Below, piece after piece: positions 1 through 7,924 of a stretch of 64,000 bases of DNA; position 1 is the stretch's first letter, and the number at the start of each line of letters is the position of its first letter. Source of the stretch: Bradyrhizobium centrolobii (lineage in GTDB: Bacteria > Pseudomonadota > Alphaproteobacteria > Rhizobiales > Xanthobacteraceae); contig NZ_LUUB01000106.1 in assembly GCF_001641635.1 (NCBI RefSeq), forward strand, positions 59,306 to 123,305. Direction: 5' to 3'. The notes under the pieces were generated by a model that saw only the letters and a list, made by a program, of their open reading frames with translations, had not been told where the DNA came from and did not search any database. The position numbers were made by a program, and so were the translations under genes.

Positions 1-872
1 CCTTCGGCACCGTCGTCGTCTTCGGCCGAGGCGGCACGGCAGTCGAGATCATCAACGACAAGGCGCTTGCGCTGCCGCCGCTCGACCTGCAACTGGCTCG
101 CGACCTGATCGAGCGCACGCGCGTGTCGCGTCTGCTTCGTGCCTACCGCGATGTGCCGGCCGTCAAGCAGGACGCGGTCGCCATGGTGCTGGTCAAGCTA
201 GCGCAGATGGCCGCCGACATTCCCGAGATCCGCGAGTTCGACATCAATCCGTTGCTCGCGGACGAAACCGGCGTGACCGCGGTCGACGCCCGCGTCGCGG
301 TGGGACCGCCGCAACGCAAATTTGCCGGCTCAGGCCCCGCCAATTTTGCCGTTCGCGCCTATCCGTCGCAGTGGGAACGTCACCTCGCGCTCAAGGACGG
401 CTGGCGTATCTTCGTGCGGCCGCTGCGTCCCGAGGACGAGCCGACCATCCACGAATTCCTGCGTCACGTGACGCCGCACGATCTCCGCCTGCGCTTCTTC
501 GCGCCGATGAAGGAGTTTACTCACGAATTCATCGCGCGCCTGACCCAGCTCGACTATGCGCGCGCGATGGCGTTCATCGCGTTCGACGAAGCGACCAACG
601 AGATGGTGGGCGTGGTCCGGATCCATTCGGACTCGATCTATGAGAACGGCGAGTACGCCATTCTGCTGCGGTCCGATCTCAAGGGCAGGGGGCTTGGTTG
701 GGTCCTGATGCAGCTGATCATCGAATATGCGAAGTCGGAAGGGCTGAAGACCATATCGGGCGATGTGCTCCAGGAGAACATCGTGATGCTCGATATGTGC
801 CGCGAGCTCGGCTTCGAGGTAAAGGCGGATCCGACCGAACCGGATGTCTGTGACGTGAGGCTGAAGCTTTGA
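1..872 (+). CDS. Pat-type acyl-CoA ligase/GNAT fusion (protein acetyltransferase), 5'-truncated by window edge
   Basis: The reading frame is open from base 3 and the gene starts outside the window; 289 residues are visible. The first ~100 are the end of an NDP-forming acyl-CoA ligase ATP-grasp domain, with FGRGGTAVEI and then EFDINPLL and AVDARV. The rest is a GNAT acetyltransferase domain: the RPLRPEDEP start, the DLRLRFF segment and a GRGLGWVLM acetyl-CoA loop. This order matches the Pat/YfiQ family, which acetylates lysines of acyl-CoA synthetases and other enzymes in the cytoplasm; the ligase half is normally catalytically degenerate, but the part that would show this is missing here. A FixK/FNR-type box lies 0.9 kb downstream, so the neighbourhood may be redox-controlled. 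The architecture is secure; its substrates are inferred. Confidence 0.88.
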   Translation, partial: FGTVVVFGRGGTAVEIINDKALALPPLDLQLARDLIERTRVSRLLRAYRDVPAVKQDAVAMVLVKLAQMAADIPEIREFDINPLLADETGVTAVDARVAVGPPQRKFAGSGPANFAVRAYPSQWERHLALKDGWRIFVRPLRPEDEPTIHEFLRHVTPHDLRLRFFAPMKEFTHEFIARLTQLDYARAMAFIAFDEATNEMVGVVRIHSDSIYENGEYAILLRSDLKGRGLGWVLMQLIIEYAKSEGLKTISGDVLQENIVMLDMCRELGFEVKADPTEPDVCDVRLKL

Positions 873-918
873 CCGGGCTTTGCGGTGCGCAAGCGGCCAG
901 GGCTTTGATCAAAAGCCA

Positions 919-1416
919 TCAGGAGGGTGTGTCGTTCGACATCGCCGCTGCATGTGGCGCGGGCTCTGCCGCAGGCTTCTTCAAACTCTTGACGATGACG
1001 GCGATCAACGGCATCAGGAGAGGTACGATTCCGCTCAGCGGATGATGCACGGCGCCGGTCACCTGAGCTTGAAGCGCCCGAGCTTCCAGTTGAAGGGCCC
1101 CGATGGACGCGCCATGGATTTCATTGGCAAGCTCGATCTCGCGTCCTGACGGCGGACGTCTCGCGACGACGAACAGGACCGCCGCGATGACAAAATTGAT
1201 CGCGCCGAGAATGGCCGCTGCGGCGATTGCGCTCCAGATCTGGACCAAGCCGAAATAGGCCGACAATTCGAGCATCAGCAGACCGAAGGTGGCGATCAGT
1301 GCCGCGAAGGCGCGCAGGCCCAGCCCGATCAGCAGATGGCGCAGCCTGATATCGGCGATGATCCTGTCCGTGCGCCAGAGCAGGCGCAGGTGTTTGACGA
1401 CATTTTCCGTATTCAC
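919..1416 (-). CDS. Holin-X family small membrane protein
   Basis: A 165-residue protein with two hydrophobic helices (about residues 30-60 and 65-88), a basic loop and a third hydrophobic stretch near residues 125-140. This resembles the putative Actinobacterial Holin-X / phage-holin-family proteins common beside DUF883 genes in proteobacteria. The start is GTG, directly after the stop of the upstream DUF883 gene, with a GAGGAG ribosome site 8-9 bases before it. The two genes are therefore translationally linked. Despite the family name nothing here suggests a prophage; an inner-membrane stress or envelope role is more likely but unproven. Confidence 0.75.
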   Translation of the reverse strand: MNTENVVKHLRLLWRTDRIIADIRLRHLLIGLGLRAFAALIATFGLLMLELSAYFGLVQIWSAIAAAAILGAINFVIAAVLFVVARRPPSGREIELANEIHGASIGALQLEARALQAQVTGAVHHPLSGIVPLLMPLIAVIVKSLKKPAAEPAPHAAAMSNDTPS

Positions 1417-1704
1417 CTAGTGTCTCCTCAGCATGAAGCCGATGACCACGCCGAGCGCGAAGGCCGAGGCGAGGGATGCCACCGGACGCTCTGTGAGGAG
1501 GCCATGGAGCTGCTCTCGCTCCTCACTCACGGTCTCACCGAGTTCAGCCAGTGCGGCCTTGATCTGATCGGCCAGAGCGTCGGCGCGCTCCTTCGATGTG
1601 TCGAACATCTGCTCGCTGGCCGCGCTTAGCAGGCGCGTGACATCGACCTTCATCGCTTTCAGCTCATCGCTCATGCTGCCCGCATCGAACATTGGCGTCT
1701 CCAT
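1417..1704 (-). CDS. DUF883 (ElaB/YqjD-like) membrane-anchored protein
   Basis: A 95-residue protein with a long amphipathic helix (residues ~10-70, rich in Ala, Glu, Lys and Asp) and one C-terminal transmembrane segment, VASLASAFALGVVIGFML, ending in RRH. This is the layout of the ElaB/YqjD/DUF883 family, whose E. coli members are inner-membrane proteins reported to bind ribosomes in stationary phase. It is the first gene of a two-gene unit with the Holin-X protein. A perfect TTGA-N6-TCAA box lies 38 bases upstream of its ATG, so microaerobic activation is plausible. Confidence 0.8.
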   Translation of the reverse strand: METPMFDAGSMSDELKAMKVDVTRLLSAASEQMFDTSKERADALADQIKAALAELGETVSEEREQLHGLLTERPVASLASAFALGVVIGFMLRRH

Positions 1705-1742
1705 GGAACGGAGGAACCCTATGCGAGCCGGCCAGACGGCAA

Positions 1743-1756
1743 TTGATTTGCGTCAA
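1743..1756. promoter_or_regulatory. FixK/FNR-type binding box in a divergent promoter
   Basis: TTGATTTGCGTCAA is a perfect match to the TTGA-N6-TCAA half-sites bound by FNR, FixK and related regulators. It lies between the divergent DUF883 gene (38 bases from its ATG) and the mla permease gene (101 bases from its GTG), so one site could serve both directions. Family knowledge supports the match; binding is inferred. Confidence 0.65.
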
Positions 1757-1857
1757 GGGCGCCACCTCGGGCGCGTGTTTGAGGCAGGTCAATCCAGGTG
1801 CCTTGGGGCGACCTAGAAACCTAATCTGATCGTGGTGGATTCCATGGGGATACAGGC

Positions 1858-2994
1858 GTGAACTCGGAACCTCTGCTGCTGGCAGTGCCGTCCGGCGACC
1901 GGCTCGAGTTGCGGCCGGAAGGGCCTTGGATCGCAGCGAATGTATCGAAGCTCGAAGCGCTCTCGCAATCGGTCAGGACGGATGTCGACCGATCGAAGAC
2001 CTTGACGCTCGATATGGCAGGGGTCAGCGAGCTCGACACGCTCGGCGCCTGGCTTCTGGAGAAACTGTCGCGCAGGGCGGCAACATCGGGGCGGTCGGCC
2101 GAGGTCGTCGGCGTTGCCGACAATTTCAGTGGCCTGATGGCCGAAGTTCGCCAGGTCAACCGGCGCAATCCGCTGCCGGCACCTGCACCCAATCCGGTTC
2201 TGCACCGGCTGCACGATCTCGGCAAGTCCACGGTGGACGCGCGGGAAGACATCACGATCTTTCTTCAGATGCTCGGCGCGCTATTCATGTCCGTGATCGG
2301 CGTCTTGCGCCGGCCGCGGTCGCTCAGGCTGACATCGCTGGTCTATCAGCTCTACCGGATCGGCTGGCAGGCCATTCCCATTGTCGCTCTGATCACCTTC
2401 CTGATCGGCGCGATCATCGCCCAGCAGGGATTCTTTCATTTCCGCCGGTTCGGCGCGGAGTCCTATACGGTCGATATGGTCGGCATCCTCGTGCTGCGCG
2501 AACTGGGCGTGCTGATCGTCGCCATCATGGTCGCCGGCCGCTCGGGAAGCGCCTACACCGCCGAGCTCGGCTCTATGAAGATGCGCGAGGAGATCGATGC
2601 CCTCACAACCATGGGGCGCGATCCGATCGACGTCCTGATCCTGCCGCGCGTGGCCGCCCTGGTCATCGCGCTGCCGATCCTCGCCTTCATCGGTTCGATC
2701 GCCGCGCTCTACGGCGGCGGCCTCGTCGCGCAGTTCTACGGTGACATGGGGCCGGCGATCTACATCGCGCGGCTGCGCGAGGCCATTTCCGTCACCCATT
2801 TCGAGGTTGGCATCCTGAAGGCACCGTTCATGGCGCTGGTGATCGGGATCGTCGCTTGCAGCGAGGGATTACGGGTGAAAGGGAGTGCCGAGTCGCTTGG
2901 CAGGCAGACGACGACCTCGGTGGTGAAATCGATCTTCCTGGTGATCGTGCTGGATGGCCTGTTCGCGATCTTCTTTGCCTCGATCGGGATGTGA
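1858..2994 (+). CDS. MlaE-type ABC transporter permease with N-terminal STAS domain
   Basis: A 378-residue inner-membrane permease of a lipid (Mla/MCE) ABC transporter. Residues ~1-105 form a STAS-like domain (TLTLDMAGVSELDTLGAWLLEKL). Residues ~130-378 are the MlaE permease, including GIIAQQGFFHFRRFGAE-like and VAGRSGSAYTAELGSMK segments. In Gram-negative bacteria the STAS function is often a separate protein (MlaB); here it is fused, as is common in alphaproteobacteria. GTG start. The stop TGA overlaps the ATG of the ATPase gene, so the two are coupled. First gene of a three-gene mla operon. Confidence 0.92.
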   Translation: MNSEPLLLAVPSGDRLELRPEGPWIAANVSKLEALSQSVRTDVDRSKTLTLDMAGVSELDTLGAWLLEKLSRRAATSGRSAEVVGVADNFSGLMAEVRQVNRRNPLPAPAPNPVLHRLHDLGKSTVDAREDITIFLQMLGALFMSVIGVLRRPRSLRLTSLVYQLYRIGWQAIPIVALITFLIGAIIAQQGFFHFRRFGAESYTVDMVGILVLRELGVLIVAIMVAGRSGSAYTAELGSMKMREEIDALTTMGRDPIDVLILPRVAALVIALPILAFIGSIAALYGGGLVAQFYGDMGPAIYIARLREAISVTHFEVGILKAPFMALVIGIVACSEGLRVKGSAESLGRQTTTSVVKSIFLVIVLDGLFAIFFASIGM

Positions 2995-3776
2995 TGATGT
3001 CGGGATCGGTACAGGAGTTCGCGATCCGTGTCCGCGACCTCGTGGTCGGCTTCGGCCGGCAGACCGTGCTCTATCACCTGTCGCTTGACGTCCGCCGCGG
3101 GGAGATCCTTGGCCTGGTCGGCGCGTCCGGCGGCGGCAAGTCGGTCCTGATGCGCACGATCATCGGCCTCGTCCCGCGACGAAGCGGCACTATCGAAGTC
3201 ATGGGACAGCCGATCGGTGGCACGCATGACCGCAGCACGCAGTGCGCGGCCGGCGCATGGGGCATCCTGTTCCAGCAGGGCGCGCTGTTCTCCTCCTTGA
3301 CGGTGCGACAGAACGTCCAGTTTCCGCTGCGCGAAAACCTCGTCCTGTCTCAGGCGTTGATGGACGAGATCGCGATCGCCAAGCTCGAGATGGTTGGGCT
3401 GCGGGCGGAGGACGCCGACAAATATCCGTCCGAGCTGTCCGGTGGCATGACCAAGCGCGTGGCGCTGGCGCGCGCGCTTGCACTCGATCCCCCGATCCTG
3501 TTCCTGGACGAGCCAACCTCCGGCCTCGATCCGATCGCCGCCGGCGATTTCGACGCCCTGATCAAGACCTTGCAGAAGACCTTGGGGCTCACCGTGTTCA
3601 TGGTGACGCACGATCTCGCGAGCCTGACGACGGTTTGCGACCGCGTCGCGGCGTTGGCCGACGGCAAGATCGTCGCGATTGGTCCGATGCGTGAGCTGCT
3701 TCGATCCGAGCATCCCTGGGTGCGCGCCTACTTCCACGGCAAGCGCTCGCAGATGCTGCAACCCCATATGAGATGA
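2994..3776 (+). CDS. MlaF-type ABC transporter ATP-binding protein
   Basis: A 260-residue cytoplasmic ATPase that energises lipid transport with the MlaE permease. Walker A GASGGGKS lies at residues 43-50, followed by a Q-loop (ILFQQGALFSSLTV), the signature LSGGM, Walker B with ILFLDEPTSGLDP, and the H-loop VTHD. The sequence FQQGALFSSLTV is typical of the MlaF/Ttg2A branch. I place the start at the ATG overlapping the upstream stop (TGATG); a second in-frame ATG follows directly. The next gene begins 3 bases after the stop. Confidence 0.93.
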   Translation: MMSGSVQEFAIRVRDLVVGFGRQTVLYHLSLDVRRGEILGLVGASGGGKSVLMRTIIGLVPRRSGTIEVMGQPIGGTHDRSTQCAAGAWGILFQQGALFSSLTVRQNVQFPLRENLVLSQALMDEIAIAKLEMVGLRAEDADKYPSELSGGMTKRVALARALALDPPILFLDEPTSGLDPIAAGDFDALIKTLQKTLGLTVFMVTHDLASLTTVCDRVAALADGKIVAIGPMRELLRSEHPWVRAYFHGKRSQMLQPHMR

Positions 3777-3779
3777 GAC

Positions 3780-4883
3780 ATGGAAACGCGCGCTCCTTAC
3801 GTGCTGATCGGCGCCTTTGTGCTGGCTGCGATCCTCGCGGTCTTCGGCTTCGTCTATTGGCTGAACAACACGGGCGGCATCGGGCCGCGCACGAGCTATC
3901 GCGTGCAGTTCCAGGGTCCGGTGCCGGGGCTCCTGGTCGGCGCCGGCGTGTTGTTCAACGGCATCCGCGTCGGTGAGGTGACCGAGCTTCGTCTCGCGGC
4001 GGACAATCCAGGCTCAGTCAATGCGACGATTTCGGTTGCGTCTGCGACCCCCGTACGTGCTGACACAAAGGTCGGACTTGATTTTCAGGGGCTGACCGGC
4101 GTGCCGGTGGTGGCGCTGGAGGGCGGCACGATCGTTGCCAAGCCCGGCGAGCCCTTGACCTTGATCGCCGACGCCGGAGCAGGCCAGAGCATGACGCAGG
4201 CGGCACGCGATGCGCTGCGGCGAGTCGATTCCGTACTGGAGGACAACGCCGGTCCGCTGAAGGATACCATCGCCAACTTCAAGACGTTTTCGGATGGGCT
4301 TGCGCGCAACACCGGCAAGCTCGACGGCATCGTAGCAGGACTTGAGAAGATGACGGGCGGCGGAGCGCCGGCGCAGAAGATAACCTATGATCTGCGCGCG
4401 CCGCAGGATCTCGGACCGGTCGGCAAGGGCCTTTCCGCGTCATTGGCAATTCCCGAGCCGACCGCGGTTGCAATGCTCCAGACCCAACGCATGTTGTTCT
4501 CGCCGGTTCGGGACAACCCGGGCTTTGCCGAGTTCCTGTGGGCCGACAGCATTCCGAAGCTGGTGCAGGCGCGTCTGATCGACAGTTTCGAGAACTTCGA
4601 CATTGCCCACGCTCCGTTGCGCACGACCGACCTGGGGCAGGCAGATTATCAGCTCCTCATCGATATCAGGCGCTTCCGCATTGCCATGGAGGGCGAGCCG
4701 CAGGTTGAGATCGGGCTGTCGGCGAGGATCGTCGACAAGAACGGCAAGGTGATCGCATCGCGTCTCATCGAAACGAGCGAGAAGCTCGACAAGGTCGAGC
4801 CGGCCGCCGCTGTTGCGGCGTTCGATGCTGCGTTCGCGCGTATCGCAAAGGAACTGATCGGCTGGACAGTGCAGGCGGTCTAG
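3780..4883 (+). CDS. MlaD-type MCE protein fused to a PqiC-like auxiliary domain
   Basis: A 367-residue protein. An N-terminal transmembrane anchor (LIGAFVLAAILAVFGFVYWL) is followed by an MCE/MlaD domain at residues ~38-115 with the conserved PGLLVGAGVLFNGIRVGEV. A helical linker at ~120-195 leads to an ABC_trans_aux (PqiC-like) domain at ~200-367 (DLGPVGKGLSASLAIPEP, QLLIDIRRFRI). In E. coli the PqiC-type lipoprotein is a separate outer-membrane partner; here the same module hangs on the MCE protein. The protein should form the periplasmic lipid-binding ring of the transporter. Start ATG, 3 bases after the ATPase gene. The role follows from the family; the substrate lipid is unknown. Confidence 0.87.
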   Translation: METRAPYVLIGAFVLAAILAVFGFVYWLNNTGGIGPRTSYRVQFQGPVPGLLVGAGVLFNGIRVGEVTELRLAADNPGSVNATISVASATPVRADTKVGLDFQGLTGVPVVALEGGTIVAKPGEPLTLIADAGAGQSMTQAARDALRRVDSVLEDNAGPLKDTIANFKTFSDGLARNTGKLDGIVAGLEKMTGGGAPAQKITYDLRAPQDLGPVGKGLSASLAIPEPTAVAMLQTQRMLFSPVRDNPGFAEFLWADSIPKLVQARLIDSFENFDIAHAPLRTTDLGQADYQLLIDIRRFRIAMEGEPQVEIGLSARIVDKNGKVIASRLIETSEKLDKVEPAAAVAAFDAAFARIAKELIGWTVQAV

Positions 4884-4942
4884 AACTCCTCCGCCGGTAT
4901 TCCCGCGTTTGCAGCAGAACACGGCGGCCATTTCCGCCAAAA

Positions 4943-4956
4943 TTGATCTGTGTCAA
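4943..4956. promoter_or_regulatory. FixK/FNR-type binding box upstream of the fnr-like gene
   Basis: TTGATCTGTGTCAA fits TTGA-N6-TCAA exactly and FNR's TTGAT-N4-ATCAA with one mismatch. It lies 84 bases upstream of the ATG of the Fe-S Fnr-like regulator, in the 157-base gap after the mla operon. This points to autoregulation or control by another FixK/FNR protein. Otherwise that gap shows only the leader of the regulator gene. Confidence 0.65.
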
Positions 4957-5040
4957 CTGTCTTCGGCACGTTGCAGTAAAATGCAGACCGCGCGGCGGCC
5001 TCGGCTTGATGCGAGGGGCGGCCGACGCTTGGAGCGGTGG

Positions 5041-5754
5041 ATGAAGGCTTCCTTGGTCACGATTGAGCCGAACGGGCATTCCTGTAGCGATTGTGCGGTC
5101 CGCGAATTCGCGGTCTGTTCGTCGTTGGACGCGGTCGAGCTCCGGGAGCTCGAGCATCTCGGCCGTCGCGTCCATTTTACCGCGGGCCAGATCGTCTTCT
5201 CCGAGGAGGACATCACGACGTCGTTCTACAATGTCCTCGACGGTGTCATGCGGCTATACAAGCTGTTGTCCGATGGTCGAAGGCAGATCGTCGGCTTTGC
5301 ATTGCCCGGCGATTTTCTGGGGATGAACATTTCCGGGCGCCACAATTTTTCGGCCGACGCGATCGGTGCGGTGAGGGTGTGCCAGTTCGCGAAGACGCCC
5401 TTCGGCCGCTTCATCGAAGATCGCCCGCATCTGTTGCGACGGATCAACGAGCTGGCGATACGCGAATTGAGCCAGGCGCGCGACCACATGGTCCTGCTCG
5501 GCCGCCGTTCGGCGGACGAAAAGGTCGCGGCCTTTCTTCTCGGCTGGCGCGAGCGGCTTCTCTCTCTCGGGATGGCGTCGGACACGGTCCCCCTGCCGAT
5601 GAGCCGGCAGGATATCGCCGACTATCTGGGTCTCACCATCGAAACCGTCAGCCGGACCTTCACCAAGCTGGAGCGCCTGGGGGTCATCGAGATCATCCAG
5701 GGCGGCATCGGCCTGCTCGACACCGCACGGGCCGAAGCCCTGGCCGCCGCCTGA
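5041..5754 (+). CDS. Fnr/FixK1-type oxygen-responsive transcription regulator
   Basis: A 237-residue Crp/Fnr activator. Cysteines C15, C18 and C26 plus a central C114 (GAVRVCQF) fit the four ligands of an oxygen-labile [4Fe-4S] cluster, in the C-x2-C-x7-C spacing of rhizobial FnrN/FixK1 proteins. Residues ~45-125 are the cyclic-nucleotide-like sensor fold and a dimerisation helix follows. The winged helix carries E201-T-V-S204-R205, the triad that reads TTGAT half-sites in FNR. I chose ATG 5041; upstream in-frame sequence is basic and unlike the family. It likely activates genes under low oxygen, possibly including the mla/DUF883 promoter and itself, since both carry matching boxes. Confidence 0.88.
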   Translation: MKASLVTIEPNGHSCSDCAVREFAVCSSLDAVELRELEHLGRRVHFTAGQIVFSEEDITTSFYNVLDGVMRLYKLLSDGRRQIVGFALPGDFLGMNISGRHNFSADAIGAVRVCQFAKTPFGRFIEDRPHLLRRINELAIRELSQARDHMVLLGRRSADEKVAAFLLGWRERLLSLGMASDTVPLPMSRQDIADYLGLTIETVSRTFTKLERLGVIEIIQGGIGLLDTARAEALAAA

Positions 5755-5976
5755 ATCAACGTCCCGCTAGCGGCGGTAGGTTCGGTCGCCTCCCGCCGTG
5801 TCCGCAACTCTGCATCGCCCGGACTGCATCGACGCATCCTGCGGATGCGCATTTTGCCCGATCGGGGCATTTTCGCGGCATTTGTCTCAATTCGCGCACA
5901 TGCTTTCCGGTTGAAAAGCCCGGCAACACTGACTAGGGAGGAACCCAGTGCCTCGCAGTCTTAGGAGCCCAGCGGC

Positions 5977-6705
5977 GTGCCTCAGGACAAGACCGGCGAC
6001 CCCCGACAGTCGACGGGGAATAAATTATCGGTCCTGCGCAAGCACCCGATCTTCGCGGATCTGGAGCCGGACGCGCTCGATCAGCTCTGCCGCTACGCCA
6101 AGCACACCACGGTGAAGCGCGGCGCGACGATTGCCGCGAAGGGCGATCCGGGCAACAATCTTTTCGCGGTGATCTCGGGGACAGTAAAGATTTCCTCCTC
6201 ATCGCCCGATGGCCGGAATGCCATTCTCAATCTGATCGGTCCCGGAGAGATTTTTGGCGAGATCGCGGTCCTCGACGGTGCACCGCGGTCGGCCGACGCG
6301 ACCGCCAACACCAATTGCGAGCTCTACATCATCGACCGCCGCGATTTCCTGCCGTTCGTGAAGAGCCAGCCGGCGCTGGCGATGAAATTCATCGAATTGC
6401 TTTGCGCGCGCCTGCGCTGGACCAGCCAGCAGGTCGAGCAGGTCATCTTGCAGAATCTGCCGGGCCGGCTTGCAAGCGCGCTGCTTGGTCTCACCGAAGA
6501 ACGCAAGCTCGACTCCGGCAGCGGCACGCTCGCCATCACGCAGCAGGAGATCAGCGAGATGGTCGGAATGACGCGCGAGAGCATCAACAAGCAATTGCGC
6601 GCCTGGGCCGGGCGCAACTGGGTTCGGCTCGAGCACGGCGCGATCGTCGTGCTCGATATCGACGCGCTGCGCGAGCTCGCCGAGAGCGGCCTCGACGGCG
6701 AGTGA
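5977..6705 (+). CDS. Crp/Fnr-family transcription regulator, Crp-like sensor
   Basis: A 242-residue regulator with a cyclic-nucleotide-binding-type sensor domain (residues ~20-135; GPGEIFGEIAVLDGAPRSADATA is close to the phosphate-binding cassette of true cNMP binders) and a C-terminal HTH_Crp domain (ISEMVGMTRESINKQLRAW). It lacks the N-terminal cysteine cluster of its neighbour, so it probably senses a nucleotide or another small ligand. GTG start with AGGAG about 10 bases upstream. The 222-base gap from the fnr-like gene shows no clear box. The regulator and the cyclase gene converge, 9 bases apart. Confidence 0.86.
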   Translation: MPQDKTGDPRQSTGNKLSVLRKHPIFADLEPDALDQLCRYAKHTTVKRGATIAAKGDPGNNLFAVISGTVKISSSSPDGRNAILNLIGPGEIFGEIAVLDGAPRSADATANTNCELYIIDRRDFLPFVKSQPALAMKFIELLCARLRWTSQQVEQVILQNLPGRLASALLGLTEERKLDSGSGTLAITQQEISEMVGMTRESINKQLRAWAGRNWVRLEHGAIVVLDIDALRELAESGLDGE

Positions 6706-6714
6706 CGGGCCAAG

Positions 6715-7491
6715 CTAGCTGTCGATGATGGCGACCGCGCGGGTCCAGCCCGCCGATGCACGCTCGATCTTTACGGGAAAGCACGAGATTGTGAAGCCGC
6801 TCGGGGGCAGCTTGTCGAGGTTGTGCAGTTTCTCGAGGTGGCAATAGCCGATATGCCGCCCCGCCTTGTGGCCCTCCCAGATCAGACTGGCGTCCTTTGT
6901 TTCCGCATATTTCTTCGCGGTGTAGACGAACGGCGCGTCCCAGCTCCAGCCGTCCGTGCCGGTCAGCCGCACGCCGCGTTCGAGCAGATACATCGTGGCC
7001 TCATAGCCCATGCCGCAGCCGGAATTGACGTAGTCCACCTGGCCGAACTTCGCGCCGGCGCTGGTGTTGACGACGACGATCTCCAGCGGCGACAGCGTGT
7101 GGCCGATGCGCTTGAGCTCATTCTCCACATCTTCGGCCGTCGCCACGTAACCGTCGGGCAGATGCCGGAAGTCGAGCTTCACGCCGGGCTGGAGGCACCA
7201 TTCGAGCGGCACTTCGTCGATGGTCCATGACCGCTCGCCGCGGTTCATGGTCGGGTGGAAGTGCCAGGGCGCATCGAGATGCGTGCCGTTATGAGTGGAC
7301 AGCGAGACCTGTTCGACGGCCCAGCCTTGGCCATCCGGCAGATCTTCCGCCTTGAGGCCGTCGAAGAATTGCAGCATGTGCGGCAGGCCCTGCTGGTGAT
7401 CGATGTACTGGATCGTCGGGTGATTGCCGGGCGGATCGGCCGGCACGTCGTTCTGCAACGGCACGGAAATATCGATCAGCTTTCGCGGCAT
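6715..7491 (-). CDS. Cyclase family protein (kynurenine-formamidase-like metal hydrolase)
   Basis: A 258-residue Cyclase/KynB superfamily enzyme. The metal-binding motif H67-N-G-T-H71-L-D73 and H77 (APWHF) is intact; family members use Mn or Zn to open amide, lactone or isatin-type rings. No signal peptide is seen, so it is cytosolic. It is transcribed away from the TRAP-transporter operon. True kynurenine formamidases tend to be shorter (around 210 residues), and this longer form occurs widely in catabolic clusters, so the substrate is unknown. A near-perfect palindrome lies 22 bases upstream of the ATG. Confidence 0.8.
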   Translation of the reverse strand: MPRKLIDISVPLQNDVPADPPGNHPTIQYIDHQQGLPHMLQFFDGLKAEDLPDGQGWAVEQVSLSTHNGTHLDAPWHFHPTMNRGERSWTIDEVPLEWCLQPGVKLDFRHLPDGYVATAEDVENELKRIGHTLSPLEIVVVNTSAGAKFGQVDYVNSGCGMGYEATMYLLERGVRLTGTDGWSWDAPFVYTAKKYAETKDASLIWEGHKAGRHIGYCHLEKLHNLDKLPPSGFTISCFPVKIERASAGWTRAVAIIDS

Positions 7492-7512
7492 GGCATTTCC
7501 TCAGGATGGTCC

Positions 7513-7527
7513 GATGTTTCGAACATC
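7513..7527. promoter_or_regulatory. Candidate operator palindrome upstream of the cyclase gene
   Basis: GATGTTTCGAACATC is a perfect 6-base inverted repeat around a TCG centre, 21 bases before the cyclase start on the minus strand. A second short inverted repeat, CGTCAAGTGACG, lies at 7549-7560. The position suits an operator, but no regulator gene is adjacent and chance palindromes of this size are not rare. Confidence 0.3.
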
Positions 7528-7804
7528 TTGAGGGGCCTCCCTTGGCGACGTCAAGTGACGCGCCGGCGAGGTCAAGCCAGCCCGCCGTGTCTCACCACAA
7601 TGCGGGTCGCGGCAAATCCATCGATGCAACTCTTGCATTGATCGATGCCGGATTTGGCTTGGACTCAGAATGCCGCCCGGCCTAGGGACGACATTGGCGA
7701 CATCGCGCTGATGCAGCGCGTTCGCACAGGGATGGGGCGCCCGTCTCGTCCGCACCTCCAAGCCGCAACCAATAGCGGTCGAGCATAAAACGAGAGGAAC
7801 GTCC

Positions 7805-7924
7805 ATGAATACAACGAGCATCGTTACCTCGCATCCGGCATTGGCCGACGCCGAGGCGCGATTGCAGGAGGGGCCGGCACCTGCCGCGCAGGTCCCCGCG
7901 GAAGGGGGGCCGCCGATATCATGA
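7805..7924 (+). CDS. Possible leader small ORF 1 (39 aa)
   Basis: An ATG with a GAGAGGAAC purine-rich site 5-10 bases upstream opens a 39-codon frame (MNTTSIVTSH start). It ends in a TGA that overlaps the ATG of a second small frame. I recognise no family. The 580-base gap between the cyclase and dctP genes otherwise holds the two palindromes noted upstream and the promoter region of the TRAP operon. It may be a translated leader, a decayed gene start, or chance. Confidence 0.25.
   Translation: MNTTSIVTSHPALADAEARLQEGPAPAAQVPAEGGPPIS

Noticed and set aside
919..1704. Holin-X gene as evidence of a prophage
   Set aside because: No endolysin, structural or integrase genes nearby; the family is chromosomal and normally paired with DUF883.
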